DNA from: Chitinophagaceae bacterium DXS
GTDB lineage: Bacteria > Bacteroidota > Bacteroidia > Chitinophagales > Chitinophagaceae
Assembly: GCA_030345135.1 (NCBI GenBank)
Contig: CP128386.1
Location: forward strand, 6,029,327 to 6,093,326
Reading direction: 5' to 3'
Length of the DNA: 64,000 nt
The notes beneath the pieces are model-generated. The model saw only the letters and a program-made list of their open reading frames with translations, was not told where the DNA came from and searched no databases. Positions within the stretch are counted from its first letter, which is position 1, and each line of letters starts with the position of its first letter. The position numbers and the translations under genes were made by a program. Of the stretch, positions 30,055 to 39,322 are shown in pieces.

Positions 30055-31221
30055 CTAGACTAACCTCTTAATCTTTTGGTCCCCGTCCCAATCAGGGAGC
30101 ACAATCACTCCGGGTTGCATTCCCTTTTCAAAGAATCCCAATTCCTTGTCCATTAGTAGTGCTTTGGCGCCATTGGCGGTCGACCAGGTAAGTATTTCCT
30201 CCAGTTCGATGTTAGGGAAGTGCTGGTGAATACTTTTGATTTCATCCCAAATGCTCAGGCTGTGGTTGCTTGCAAGGCTGTCTGTCCCCAAAACAATGGT
30301 GCAGTTATTTTTCCGAAGCAGTTCAAGCGGCGGTGTTGTGTCCTCTATATAAAGGTTGGCATTGATGCAGGTACAAAAGAACAGATCCTGCGCATAATCC
30401 TCTGAATGCTGATGAGCGAGGAAGATATCTTCAGGTCCGGTAAATGTATTGTGGACTAACAAGATATTTTTGGGCATGTTCAGATGCGGAAGGGTTGCGT
30501 ACAGACTGTTCACTCCGGGTGGCTGGTAAAAAGAGATATCCATTTTAAAGAAATCAAACAGCTTTCTGAACTCGCTGATGCCTGTAGTAAAGAAAGTTTC
30601 TTCCTGCAGGGTTTCCTGGTTGTGCATAGAAAGTACTTTCCCCGCAGCTTCAGCATTGATCAACTTCATTAATTCAGTAGAAGTTGAGTACGGGGCATGT
30701 GGCACAATAACACTTGCATCCAGTCCGGATTGTATAAACCGATTGAGGATCTGTTGGCCCTGTTCAAAACGTTTTTCAGCAGATGGAGGAATAAATCCGC
30801 TCACCTCAATAAAATTCAGGTAGCGAAGATTATTTCGAAGTTTTTGATTCAATGTTGATGCATCATTGCAAATGTCCGCAACGGCAACAATCCCGTTTTC
30901 GATCATTTCCTGTTCTCCTTTCGCAATCGCAGTTTCAATCTCGTCCATTGGAAAACTCCGCCTGGTCATCACATTAATCACAAAGTCTACCAAGCCGGTT
31001 CCTTCGGGAATAAGTCCCTTTAAGAAGCTCAGTTCCAAATGACAATGGCAGTTCACAAATCCCGGCGAAAGAATTCCTTTGTATTGCTGCACGCCGTCGC
31101 CTGCGTCGGCCTCCGGTACAATTTCCTGGATTATGCCCCTCTCGTCTGTGATCAATACTGAGTTGCCGATAAAGTTTTCTCCTGTAAAGATCTTGTCTGC
31201 CTTGAATTTCAAACTTCCCAT
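30055..31221 (-). CDS. amidohydrolase, possible aminodeoxyfutalosine deaminase (MqnX-like)
   Basis: 388 residues from ATG 31221 (MGSLKFKADKIFTG). Metal-dependent hydrolase fold with NCHCHLELS (HxH, near 65), VPHAPYSTS (His), SMHNQET, and GTDSLASN (Asp), a single-metal ATZ/TRZ-deaminase pattern. The LSPGFVNCHCHLELSFLKG start resembles aminofutalosine deaminases. mqnC, the next step but one of the futalosine menaquinone pathway, lies 1.5 kb away on the other strand, which supports but does not prove this role; other nucleoside or guanine-type deaminases are the alternative. Confidence 0.65.
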   Translation of the reverse strand: MGSLKFKADKIFTGENFIGNSVLITDERGIIQEIVPEADAGDGVQQYKGILSPGFVNCHCHLELSFLKGLIPEGTGLVDFVINVMTRRSFPMDEIETAIAKGEQEMIENGIVAVADICNDASTLNQKLRNNLRYLNFIEVSGFIPPSAEKRFEQGQQILNRFIQSGLDASVIVPHAPYSTSTELMKLINAEAAGKVLSMHNQETLQEETFFTTGISEFRKLFDFFKMDISFYQPPGVNSLYATLPHLNMPKNILLVHNTFTGPEDIFLAHQHSEDYAQDLFFCTCINANLYIEDTTPPLELLRKNNCTIVLGTDSLASNHSLSIWDEIKSIHQHFPNIELEEILTWSTANGAKALLMDKELGFFEKGMQPGVIVLPDWDGDQKIKRLV

Positions 31222-31541
31222 TTTGTAAAGATAGGATGGTATGCATTTGCAAACATATAAGGGAAAAATGTGGTGCAAGGATATCGGCGCTGTAAGAGGC
31301 CGTTGGCAGAGACTTGTAAAATCCGGCTGAAAAGCGTAATAAAACACTTAATTTTGCCGCCGCAAAAGCTGGTAATTACTTTTGTAATGTAATTGTGCCG
31401 GCCAGGAGTAAAAATGCTGTAACCGAAAATAGTAATGTAAGCAGGCAAACCCGTTGTTAATCGTATACACCCGGATGCAACCTGTTCACTTTCGAACACA
31501 ATTTCCTGGCTGTGACTAGTACCAATCATATATAAACATAC
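31222..31541. other. divergent intergenic region, amidohydrolase / prfA
   Basis: 320 bases between divergent starts. A TAATTTTG element (31349-31356, perfect TAnnTTTG on the plus strand) could serve prfA with a leader of about 185 bases, but no TTTG is seen at the right distance upstream. No repeats of the dispersed families and no ORF. Confidence 0.4.
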
Positions 31542-32609
31542 ATGTTAGACAAACTGGAAGCCATAAAAGCAAGATTCGAGCAGGTAGGCGTAGCTCTGAC
31601 CAACCCGGATATTGTTAGTAATAATAAAGAATTCAGCAGGCTGAGTAAGGAATATCGCCAGCTCGAAAAAATCGTTCAGCCATTTGAACAGTATAAAAGA
31701 GTGTTGGCTGATTACGATTTTGGCAAAGAGGCCTTAAATGGAAATGACGAAGAGATGCGGGAACTTGCAAAAATGGAACTGCCGGAATTGGAAGAGAAGA
31801 AGGATAGTTTGGAAAAAGAGCTGAAAAAGCTGCTGATCCCAAAAGATCCGCAGGATGATAAGAATGCGATGCTTGAAATTCGCGCGGGTACAGGTGGCGA
31901 TGAAGCCAGCCTGTTTGCCGGCGACTTATTAGGCATGTATTTACGTTATTGTGCGAAGAAGGGTTGGAAGACTTCCATCGCCAGTGAAAGCGAAGGAACA
32001 GTTGGAGGGTATAAAGAAGTTGTGGTAGAGGTTGAGGGCGAAGATGTATACGGAACACTGAAGTTTGAAAGCGGCGTGCATCGTGTACAGCGTGTGCCTA
32101 ATACAGAAACACAGGGACGTGTGCACACGTCGGCTGCTACAGTGGCTGTGATGCCTGAGGCTGAAGAGATTGATTTTGAGCTGAGAGAAAGTGATGTGAA
32201 AATGGAAACGGCACGAAGTGGTGGTGCCGGTGGACAGAACGTAAACAAGGTAGAAACGAAAGTAATGCTTACGCACTTACCTACAGGTACGGTGGTGATA
32301 TGCCAGACTGAACGTACGCAGCTTGGCAACCGCGAGAAAGCAATGACAATGTTACGTACCCGTCTTTATGAAGAACAAGTGCGTAAACAGGAAGAAGAAA
32401 TTGCCCGTCATAGAAAAACAATGGTAAGCACCGGCGACAGAAGTGCCAAAATACGCACGTACAACTGGCCGCAGGGAAGGGTTACCGATCACAGAATCGG
32501 TCTAACCTCCTATAATCTCGATGCCGTAATTAATGGTGATCTGGATGAGTTTATTGAAGCGCTACAGGTTGCCGAGAACGCGGAAAAAATGACACAGGAA
32601 ACTGCATAA
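31542..32609 (+). CDS. prfA: peptide chain release factor 1
   Basis: 355 residues. GGQ loop in [17 protein letters not shown] (near 228-244) enters the peptidyl transferase centre; the stop-recognition motif is in the segment around [21 protein letters not shown]. Reads UAG and UAA. N-terminal coiled coil and full length as in the family. mqnC follows after 88 bases. Confidence 0.97.
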   Translation: MLDKLEAIKARFEQVGVALTNPDIVSNNKEFSRLSKEYRQLEKIVQPFEQYKRVLADYDFGKEALNGNDEEMRELAKMELPELEEKKDSLEKELKKLLIPKDPQDDKNAMLEIRAGTGGDEASLFAGDLLGMYLRYCAKKGWKTSIASESEGTVGGYKEVVVEVEGEDVYGTLKFESGVHRVQRVPNTETQGRVHTSAATVAVMPEAEEIDFELRESDVKMETARSGGAGGQNVNKVETKVMLTHLPTGTVVICQTERTQLGNREKAMTMLRTRLYEEQVRKQEEEIARHRKTMVSTGDRSAKIRTYNWPQGRVTDHRIGLTSYNLDAVINGDLDEFIEALQVAENAEKMTQETA

Positions 32610-32697
32610 TTGCAATAAAATAATTCTGCCTGCAATTCGATATACATCTGCCATAAGAGCTTGAATGTTGACTTTGAAACCGATTAATTAAAATTGC

Positions 32698-33825
32698 ATG
32701 ATGAAGCTAGATGAGTTATATAACAGGGCGCTGAACTTTGAGTTTTTAAGTATAGAGGAAGGGATGTTCTTATTTGAACATGCCCCGCTAACGGAACTGA
32801 TGTTTATCGCTGACGAGTTAAGGAAAAAGCAGGTACCTCATGGTAAAGTTACCTGGCAGATTGACCGTAATGTGAACACTACGAACGTGTGCATTGCGAA
32901 TTGTAAGTTTTGTAATTTTTACCGCATACCGGGTCACGCAGACGCCTATATAACCGATATGGATACTTATCGTCGCAAGATAAACGAGACGATTAAGTAT
33001 GGCGGTGATCAGTTGCTGTTACAAGGCGGCCACCACCCGGAACTTGGACTTGATTTTTATACAAATACTTTCCGCCAGATAAAGCAGGAATTTCCAACAA
33101 TCAAATTGCATGCGCTCGGCCCACCGGAAGTTGCACATATTTGTAAACTGGAAAAAATGAGTCATCATGATGTATTGGTGGCCCTGAAAGAAGCTGGTCT
33201 TGATTCATTACCGGGTGCTGGTGCGGAGATTCTTGTGGATCGCGTGCGCAGATTGATCAGCAAAGGAAAATGCGGCGCTGATGAGTGGCTGGATATCATG
33301 CATGAGGCTCACAAACTGAACATCACAACAAGTGCAACGATGATGTTTGGTCACGTGGAAACGCTGGAAGAAAGATTTATTCACCTGGTTCGCCTTCGCG
33401 AAGTGCAAGCGAAAAAGCCTGAGAATGCAAAAGGATTTTTAGCGTTCATTCCATGGACTTTCCAGGATGTTGATACCTTATTGACGCGCATCCGTGGTGT
33501 GCACAACCTGACCACGGCCGAAGAGTATATCCGCATGATCGCTATTTGCCGTATCATGTTGCCAAACGTGAAGAATATCCAGGCAAGCTGGCTGACAGTT
33601 GGTAAACAAACTGCGCAGATCTGTTTAAATGCTGGCGCCAACGATTGGGGCAGCATTATGATTGAAGAGAATGTGGTAAGTGCTGCAGGTGCTCCGCATC
33701 GCTTTACCTCAACCACAATCCAGAATGCCATTCGCGAAGCAGGTTTCGAGCCTCAGTTGCGTAACCAGCAATACGAGTGGCGCGAAATACCTGAAGCAAT
33801 TATTGAGCAGGTAGTGGATTATTAG
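32698..33825 (+). CDS. mqnC: cyclic dehypoxanthine futalosine synthase (radical SAM)
   Basis: 375 residues (or 374 from the second ATG at 32701). Radical SAM motif CIANCKFCNFYR (CxxxCxxC). Signature segments QLLLQGGHHPELGL, DSLPGAGAEILVDRVR, TSATMMFGHVETLEER and NIQASWLTVGKQ...GANDWGSIMIEENVV are diagnostic for MqnC. Cyclises dehypoxanthine futalosine in the alternative menaquinone route. The stop TAG is followed at once by AAAGCTT heptads. Confidence 0.93.
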   Translation: MMKLDELYNRALNFEFLSIEEGMFLFEHAPLTELMFIADELRKKQVPHGKVTWQIDRNVNTTNVCIANCKFCNFYRIPGHADAYITDMDTYRRKINETIKYGGDQLLLQGGHHPELGLDFYTNTFRQIKQEFPTIKLHALGPPEVAHICKLEKMSHHDVLVALKEAGLDSLPGAGAEILVDRVRRLISKGKCGADEWLDIMHEAHKLNITTSATMMFGHVETLEERFIHLVRLREVQAKKPENAKGFLAFIPWTFQDVDTLLTRIRGVHNLTTAEEYIRMIAICRIMLPNVKNIQASWLTVGKQTAQICLNAGANDWGSIMIEENVVSAAGAPHRFTSTTIQNAIREAGFEPQLRNQQYEWREIPEAIIEQVVDY

Positions 33826-33857
33826 AAAGCTTAAAGCCTAAAGCGTAAAGCTTAACG
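33826..33857 (+). repeat. AAAGCTT heptad array directly after mqnC stop
   Basis: From the base after the stop: AAAGCTT, AAAGCCT, AAAGCGT, AAAGCTT, AACGC. The same family, in antisense to its flanking genes, occurs at 54131-54165 between gldD and the DUF3109 gene. Confidence 0.9.
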
Positions 33858-33885
33858 CTGATGCAGAAGCGGCTACAATTATAAT

Positions 33886-33931
33886 AACAGCGGAAGTTGG
33901 CGGACTAAATGTTTTGCAAACTTCCGCTGTT
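33886..33931 (+). terminator. hairpin after mqnC
   Basis: 13-bp perfect stem (AACAGCGGAAGTT at 33886-33898 with 33919-33931), 20-base loop, followed by GCTTT; 60 bases after the mqnC stop. Confidence 0.7.
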
Positions 33932-33996
33932 GCTTTAACCTGGTTCCATGCGCTCTAATCTTTGGTTCTTTGGGCATCCACAAAAAGGAGTAAGTC

Positions 33997-34034
33997 TCGA
34001 ACTAGGTACTTCGTACTTCGTAAATCGTACTTCT
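33997..34034. repeat. GTACTTC heptad array
   Basis: GGTACTT, CGTACTT, CGTAAAT, CGTACTT: a 7-base period, one of eight copies of this family in the window (also near 6530, 23524, 29140, 55095, 55226, 61638, 63948). Confidence 0.85.
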
Positions 34035-34070
34035 TGAGAAGTATTTGATCCACACTCTGATGATATTGAA

Positions 34071-34101
34071 TTGCCTTTTACTTTAAGGTTTGCTAAGTTT
34101 G
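34071..34101 (+). promoter_or_regulatory. promoter of gpsA
   Basis: TTG at 34071-34073, 20-base spacer, TAAGTTTG at 34094-34101 (perfect TAnnTTTG). Predicts a start near 34108 and therefore supports translation from ATG 34129 and not from the earlier in-frame ATG at 34090. Confidence 0.6.
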
Positions 34102-34128
34102 CTGTGTAGAACCAATAAATTAGTGTGT

Positions 34129-35136
34129 ATGCAATTCGGAATTATAGGAAGCGGGAGCTGGGCCACTGCGCTGGCGAAGATTCTTACAGACAATCATCAG
34201 CAGATAAAATGGTGGGTAAGAAATAGTGACACGATACAGCATATTGGCAGCCGAAAGCATAATCCACATTACTTAAGTACAGCTTTTTTCAATACCAGCT
34301 TACTGGATATGAGCAGCAGCCTGGAATATATTGTGGAGAATTCCGAAATAGTGCTTATTGCATCTCCGTCGGCATTTATTCATAACACGTTAAACGTCTT
34401 AAACAAAGATGCTTTCGCCGGCAAGAAAATATTATCTGCAGTTAAAGGCATTCTGCCTGACAGCAATCTGTTGTTGAACGAGTATCTTTTCAATGATTTT
34501 AATGTAAACCTTGAAAATTACTTTGCAATACTTGGGCCTTGCCATGCGGAGGAAGTGGCGGCTGAAAAGCTTTCTTATCTGACATTCTGCGGTGTTGATG
34601 AAGCTTACGCCCAACGTATAGCGGACTGTTTTAAGACGCCTTACATCAATACTATCGTGAATCATGATGTGATAGGTGCACAGTATGCTGCGGTATTAAA
34701 AAATGTATATGCATTGGGCGCAGGGATTGTACACGGACTTGAATATGGCGATAATTTCCTGAGTGTTTACATTGCCAACTGTGCAAATGAGATGACCGGT
34801 TTTCTGCGCAAGGTATATCACGCCAACAATGATGAGGAGAAAGAACATATCAATTACTCCGCGTCTGCTTATTTAGGAGATCTGTTGGTTACCTGTTACT
34901 CGCTTTATAGCCGTAATCGCATGTTCGGCAATATGATCGGTAAGGGTTATTCCGTAAAAGCAGCACAATTAGAATTGAACATGGTGGCCGAAGGTTATAA
35001 TGCCAGTAAATGTATGTTTAAAGCCAACGAAACAGTAGGGGCTCATATGCCGGTGCTGAATAATATTTATAACATCCTGTGGCAGCACATTCCTGCGGCA
35101 GAGGCTTTTGATAAGGTAGAACAATTGCTGGTTTAA
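34129..35136 (+). CDS. gpsA: NAD(P)H-dependent glycerol-3-phosphate dehydrogenase
   Basis: 335 residues from ATG 34129 (MQFGIIGSGSWATALAKIL). Rossmann GxGxWG-type motif at the start; catalytic Lys in VLKNVYALGAGI and the YLGDLLVTCYS...RNRMFG segment are conserved. Makes sn-glycerol-3-phosphate, the substrate of PlsY, so it is the upstream step for the plsY product in this window. Ends 9 bases from the convergent hemW stop. Confidence 0.95.
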   Translation: MQFGIIGSGSWATALAKILTDNHQQIKWWVRNSDTIQHIGSRKHNPHYLSTAFFNTSLLDMSSSLEYIVENSEIVLIASPSAFIHNTLNVLNKDAFAGKKILSAVKGILPDSNLLLNEYLFNDFNVNLENYFAILGPCHAEEVAAEKLSYLTFCGVDEAYAQRIADCFKTPYINTIVNHDVIGAQYAAVLKNVYALGAGIVHGLEYGDNFLSVYIANCANEMTGFLRKVYHANNDEEKEHINYSASAYLGDLLVTCYSLYSRNRMFGNMIGKGYSVKAAQLELNMVAEGYNASKCMFKANETVGAHMPVLNNIYNILWQHIPAAEAFDKVEQLLV

Positions 35137-35145
35137 GACACATGT

Positions 35146-36267
35146 CTATCTAAAGAGATCCGCTGCAATTCCATCAGCCATTAATTTGCCTTTTTGTGTA
35201 AGAATGAGACGGTCGTTTTTATGCTCCATTAAATTGTGCTGTAAAAACTTTTCTGCGTCCCTGACAATTTCTTCAGCTTGTTTGTCCGACCAATGCAGCT
35301 GCACATAAGGAACTGACAATCCTTCCATAGTACGCAGGCTCGTCATAATGTACTCATTCAATTGTTGCTCGGGTGTGAGTTGCTCAATTTCGAAAGGGAC
35401 AATATTCTGCTCAATGCTTTTAAGATATAAAGCATTATTTGCCACATTCCATTGGCGCGATGTGCCGTTAAAAGAATGCGCGGAAGGGCCAAGGCCAAGA
35501 TAAGATGCGCCTTTCCAGTAGCTGCTGTTATGCCTGCTGCGGTGACCAGGCTTTGCAAAATTGGATATTTCATAGTGCTCCCAGCCGGCTTCTTGCATCC
35601 ATTGCATCAGCAATTCAAATTGATGACCTTGCTTGTCAGCACTCACATCTTCAATCCTGTGTTTCTTTATCATATCGGCAAGCGCAGTTTTTGCTTCAAC
35701 GGTTAGCGCATAACAGGAAAGATGTGTAATGCCGAGCGAAAGCGCTTTGTCAACATTATGCTTCCACTGTTCATCTGTCAACGTAGGTGTTCCATAGATC
35801 AGGTCAATTGTGAGATTGTCAAACCCAGCCTGGTGTGCGAGATGAATGCACGCTTCTGCCTGAGTTGCATTGTGGGCGCGGTTCATCCATTTCAAATCCT
35901 CTTCAAAAAAAGATTGAATGCCGATGCTTAGCCTGTTGACACCAGCCTCTTTCCATCCGGCGAGCTTTTCTGCAGTAATATCATCGGGGTTAGATTCAAG
36001 TGTAATTTCCGCATCGGGATCAACATCAAAAAGCTTTTTGAAAGTGGCAATTAGTTTGGATAAGTCTTCAAGTGGTAGAAGAGACGGTGTTCCTCCTCCA
36101 AAATAAATTGTTTCCACTTTGCCTGAAATGTAATCTTTCCGCAATTCGGCTTCATGGACAATGGCCTCACTCATAGCCTGTATTTGCTTTGTGTTTGTAC
36201 TGAAGTGAAAGTTACAATAGTGGCAGGCTTTCCTGCAAAATGGAATATGAATATAAATGCCAGGCAT
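35146..36267 (-). CDS. hemW: HemW-type radical SAM protein (haem chaperone family)
   Basis: 373 residues. N-terminal MPGIYIHIPFCRKACHYCNF carries CxxxCxxC plus the Phe after it, as in HemW and HemN. TIYFGGGTPSLL and LTIDLIYGTPTLT follow. Lacks the HemN N-terminal extension, which fits HemW, a haem-handling protein rather than a coproporphyrinogen oxidase. hemD lies 1.2 kb away on the other strand. Confidence 0.9.
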   Translation of the reverse strand: MPGIYIHIPFCRKACHYCNFHFSTNTKQIQAMSEAIVHEAELRKDYISGKVETIYFGGGTPSLLPLEDLSKLIATFKKLFDVDPDAEITLESNPDDITAEKLAGWKEAGVNRLSIGIQSFFEEDLKWMNRAHNATQAEACIHLAHQAGFDNLTIDLIYGTPTLTDEQWKHNVDKALSLGITHLSCYALTVEAKTALADMIKKHRIEDVSADKQGHQFELLMQWMQEAGWEHYEISNFAKPGHRSRHNSSYWKGASYLGLGPSAHSFNGTSRQWNVANNALYLKSIEQNIVPFEIEQLTPEQQLNEYIMTSLRTMEGLSVPYVQLHWSDKQAEEIVRDAEKFLQHNLMEHKNDRLILTQKGKLMADGIAADLFR

Positions 36268-36309
36268 ACCCGCAAAAATAAAATAACCATGAAGATGTGT
36301 TTAAAAAGA

Positions 36310-36339
36310 TTTGACTTAGTTATTATCACATTATTTTTG
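36310..36339 (+). promoter_or_regulatory. promoter of DUF4271-hemD unit
   Basis: TTTG at 36310-36313, 18-base spacer, TATTTTTG at 36332-36339, a near-consensus Bacteroidota promoter. Predicts a leader of about 65 bases before the DUF4271 ATG. Confidence 0.6.
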
Positions 36340-36411
36340 CGGTCTGATAAAAGGATGTAACCCACATTTGAAGGGGGATGTATTATCCTGACAAAAACCG
36401 AAGACGAACGG

Positions 36412-37407
36412 ATGAAGTATATTTACCAATTGTTTTTTTTACTGCTGCTTTTTCCTTTTGCTGCAACAGCACAAAAAGATAGTTCATCCAAACGGGTAAA
36501 ACCTCCGGCTGTAAAGACGTCAAAAGACACTGTTCTGAATAAACAGGTAACTGTGCCCACTGCATCCGTATCGCTCCAGGACTCAATCAGACGGGATTCT
36601 GCAAGAAAAGTGGCCGATTCAATCAGCAGAATAGCGGCTCCTCCAAGAATAATTACATGGGAAAATGATACGCTGTACAACAAGGTGTTTGAAGTGCCTT
36701 TTCTTCCTGTAAAAGCAGAGCACGTTTTCAGAATTGATTCCGTAAGACAACCACAGTCTAAGGATGAGTTGTTTTATGTGTTCGTCGGCATCTTTCTGTT
36801 TCTCGGCTTTATCCGGTTTATCTTCCCCAAATACTTTCAGAACATATTCAGGCTTTTCTTTCAAACTTCCTTCAGGCAGAAGCAAACACGCGAACAGCTT
36901 TTGCAAGACACCCTTCCATCGCTGCTTATGAATATTTTCTTTGTGCTGGTAGGCGGTCTTTTAATTACACTTTTATCACTGGAGCATCATTGGGTTAAAG
37001 CCGATTTTTGGCAAACGCTTTTGTATTGCTCAGGGTTACTGGCAGGCGTTTACATTGTAAAATACTTGTTTTTAAAGTTTGCCGGATGGGTGTTTAATGT
37101 GCGTGACGCCGCTGAAACCTACGCTTTTATAGTTTTTTTAATAAACAAAATATTAGGAGTTGTAGTCCTTCCGTTGCTGCTTTTTTACGCTTTTTCGGAT
37201 GGCGAAGTGGCCAAAACTCTGATTACTATTATTTTATGCATAATCGTATTAATGATAGCTTACAGGTACATTGCATCGCTGTCAATTATCAGAAATAACT
37301 TGAAAGTAAGTGCATTACAGTTTTTTATATACCTTTGCGCAGTTGAAATGGTACCCATGATGATCATCTATAAGGTATTGTTTAACCTGATAATGAAAAA
37401 CAACTAA
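36412..37407 (+). CDS. DUF4271 membrane protein
   Basis: 331 residues. Signal peptide (YQLFFLLLLFPFAATAQ), a Ser/Lys/Pro-rich periplasmic stretch to about 120, then roughly six membrane helices (about 118-135, 175-192, 205-225, 240-262, 275-290, 300-325). DUF4271 proteins regularly precede hemD in Bacteroidota; function unknown. hemD follows after 22 bases in the same direction. Confidence 0.85.
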   Translation: MKYIYQLFFLLLLFPFAATAQKDSSSKRVKPPAVKTSKDTVLNKQVTVPTASVSLQDSIRRDSARKVADSISRIAAPPRIITWENDTLYNKVFEVPFLPVKAEHVFRIDSVRQPQSKDELFYVFVGIFLFLGFIRFIFPKYFQNIFRLFFQTSFRQKQTREQLLQDTLPSLLMNIFFVLVGGLLITLLSLEHHWVKADFWQTLLYCSGLLAGVYIVKYLFLKFAGWVFNVRDAAETYAFIVFLINKILGVVVLPLLLFYAFSDGEVAKTLITIILCIIVLMIAYRYIASLSIIRNNLKVSALQFFIYLCAVEMVPMMIIYKVLFNLIMKNN

Positions 37408-37429
37408 ATTTTTAACTCAGAATAACAGC

Positions 37430-38230
37430 ATGGTAAAGATCGGGTCAAAAAATTCACAAGATGCTGTAAAAGGCGCTAGAAAAATTCTGATTACCCAACC
37501 AAGGCCTGAAAGCGATAAATCCCCGTATTTTGAACTAGCCAGGAAACATAACCTTGAATTGGTTTTCCACCCTTTTATTCGTCTTGATGCTATACCTGCC
37601 AGAGATTTCAGAAAACAGAAGATAGATATAGCAAAATTCTCCGCTGTTATTTTCACCAGCCGGAACGCTATCGATCACTTCTTCCGTATGTGCGAAGAGA
37701 TGAAGGTTACGATTAGCCAGGATACTAAATATTTCTGTGTTACCGAAGCCGTTGCCCTTTACTTACAAAAGTTTATCCTATACAGAAAACGTAAGGTTTT
37801 TTACGGAGCCGATGGTTCCAATAAGAGCCTGTTTGATGTTATAAACAAACATAAAAGCAACGAAAGCTTCCTGTATGTGTGCAGCGAGAATCAGCAGGAT
37901 AACGACATTGTAAACTGGTTGAAAGCGAATAACTGTGAATTTCAGCTTGCATTCATGTACCGTACTATCAGCAATGAAGTAAAAGAGGTGATGGATAAAA
38001 CTGAATTTGATATCATTTGCTTCTTTACGCCAAGCGGTATTAAGAGTTTGCTGGATAACTATCCTGACTATCAGCAAAACGGAACTTCATTCGGCGCTTT
38101 TGGAAGCAACACAATGAAGTTTGCTGAAGAGGCAGGTTTTAAAGTTGACATTAAGGCTCCTGCACCACAGGCTCCAAGCATGGTTGCAGCCTTAGAGCAA
38201 TTTTTCAGCAAGCAAAATGTAGCCAAATAA
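37430..38230 (+). CDS. hemD: uroporphyrinogen-III synthase
   Basis: 266 residues, two-lobed HemD fold. Recognisable stretches: ITQPRPESDKSPYF, AVIFTSRNAIDHF, CFFTPSGIKSLL and FGAFGSNTMKFAEEAGF. Sequence conservation is low in this family, so the call rests also on the DUF4271 neighbour. Closes the tetrapyrrole ring in haem synthesis. Confidence 0.85.
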   Translation: MVKIGSKNSQDAVKGARKILITQPRPESDKSPYFELARKHNLELVFHPFIRLDAIPARDFRKQKIDIAKFSAVIFTSRNAIDHFFRMCEEMKVTISQDTKYFCVTEAVALYLQKFILYRKRKVFYGADGSNKSLFDVINKHKSNESFLYVCSENQQDNDIVNWLKANNCEFQLAFMYRTISNEVKEVMDKTEFDIICFFTPSGIKSLLDNYPDYQQNGTSFGAFGSNTMKFAEEAGFKVDIKAPAPQAPSMVAALEQFFSKQNVAK

Positions 38231-38266
38231 ATTTATTGCCATAAGTGCAATCGATTTAAAATAAAA

Positions 38267-38294
38267 GAGCCCGCTAATCACATTTAGCGGGCTC
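38267..38294 (+). terminator. intrinsic terminator after hemD
   Basis: GAGCCCGCTAA (38267-38277) pairs with TTAGCGGGCTC (38284-38294), 6-base loop, flanked by A and T runs; may act in both directions for hemD and the convergent fkbM-like gene. Confidence 0.85.
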
Positions 38295-38329
38295 AATTTG
38301 TTATTTATAATAAGAAGGATTTCCTCCTT

Positions 38330-38420
38330 ATACCTCACACCTAACGCCTCAAACCATTTGCATTTGCAATCAGAATATTGTCACACCTCACATCGTACAC
38401 CGTACATCTAACATCACGCA
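38330..38420 (-). repeat. TGTTAGA/TGTACGA and AGGTGTG heptads after fkbM-like gene
   Basis: On the minus strand, from the base after the stop TAA: TGCGTGA, TGTTAGA, TGTACGG, TGTACGA, TGTGAGG, TGTGACA; then after 30 bases AGGCGTT, AGGTGTG, AGGTATA. Same two families in the same order as after plsY. Confidence 0.9.
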
Positions 38421-39206
38421 TTAAAGAAATCTTTCTATCCTTTCTCTCTTCTCCTTTGGTACAAATAAAACATCGCTGCCATTGATCTGATCCATTGGAA
38501 GTGTATAGCATGAAACCAGTTTACCGTTGACAAGGTTAAATGGTTCAAACCCGATCTCTTTGAAAAAGTTGATCATGAATGCCAGGTTATCGTGCCAGGT
38601 TTCCAGCTGAACCAGCGGTTTATGTTTTAATAAAGCATCTTTCATTTCCGGAATTACAACGGTTTCGTATCCTTCAATATCACATTTAATATAATCGATC
38701 TTAGTAAAAGGAGCAAACACCTCGCTCGCTTTCTTAAGAGAACTGTTGAACGTTATATTTTGGGCGATGGCGCGCTCATCTGTTTCAACGGTTACAAGTC
38801 CGTGCCTTAGATAACCCAGGTCACTGAAAGCTGCAGGCATGCCTAAGTGAATGCTTTCCTTGTTCTCATTTCCCAGCGCAAAAGAAAAAAGTGTTACATT
38901 TTTTTTGCCGTCAGTAATCTTGCGTAGTTGCTTTCTGTATGGTTCAACAGGTTCTACACAATATAAATGACCACTGCTACTCAGTTTTTCAAGAAATACA
39001 CTTGCAAAATATCCCAGGTTGGCACCTATATCTACAACAGTGTCATCCTCTCTCACAAGTTTTTTTACAAAATAATGCCATGCATATATAGGGTTGTTCT
39101 TAAGAAAACCGGCTTTGTAAGAAAGCAGGTAGGTTTTTTGTAACAGAGAAAGATAACCATCCAGTCCCAGAAAATTAAACAGTGTCCGTTTTAACAACTT
39201 GGTCAT
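38421..39206 (-). CDS. FkbM-family methyltransferase
   Basis: 261 residues. SAM-binding VVDIGANLGYFASVFLEKL (near 78) and DYIKCDIEGYETVVIPEM (near 168) are the FkbM hallmarks, with VQLETWHDN at the end of the domain. Small-molecule or glycan O-methyltransferase; target unknown. Single-gene unit. Confidence 0.88.
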   Translation of the reverse strand: MTKLLKRTLFNFLGLDGYLSLLQKTYLLSYKAGFLKNNPIYAWHYFVKKLVREDDTVVDIGANLGYFASVFLEKLSSSGHLYCVEPVEPYRKQLRKITDGKKNVTLFSFALGNENKESIHLGMPAAFSDLGYLRHGLVTVETDERAIAQNITFNSSLKKASEVFAPFTKIDYIKCDIEGYETVVIPEMKDALLKHKPLVQLETWHDNLAFMINFFKEIGFEPFNLVNGKLVSCYTLPMDQINGSDVLFVPKEKRERIERFL

Positions 39207-39322
39207 TTAACAGGTATTTTAGTCATGTTTTTGTCGCCGCAGATCAGGCAACTGCGGCAAAGGAAACAAAAAAATAGCAGCATTATATAAATACACGTGA
39301 TTTTTGACATAACAATAGAGCT

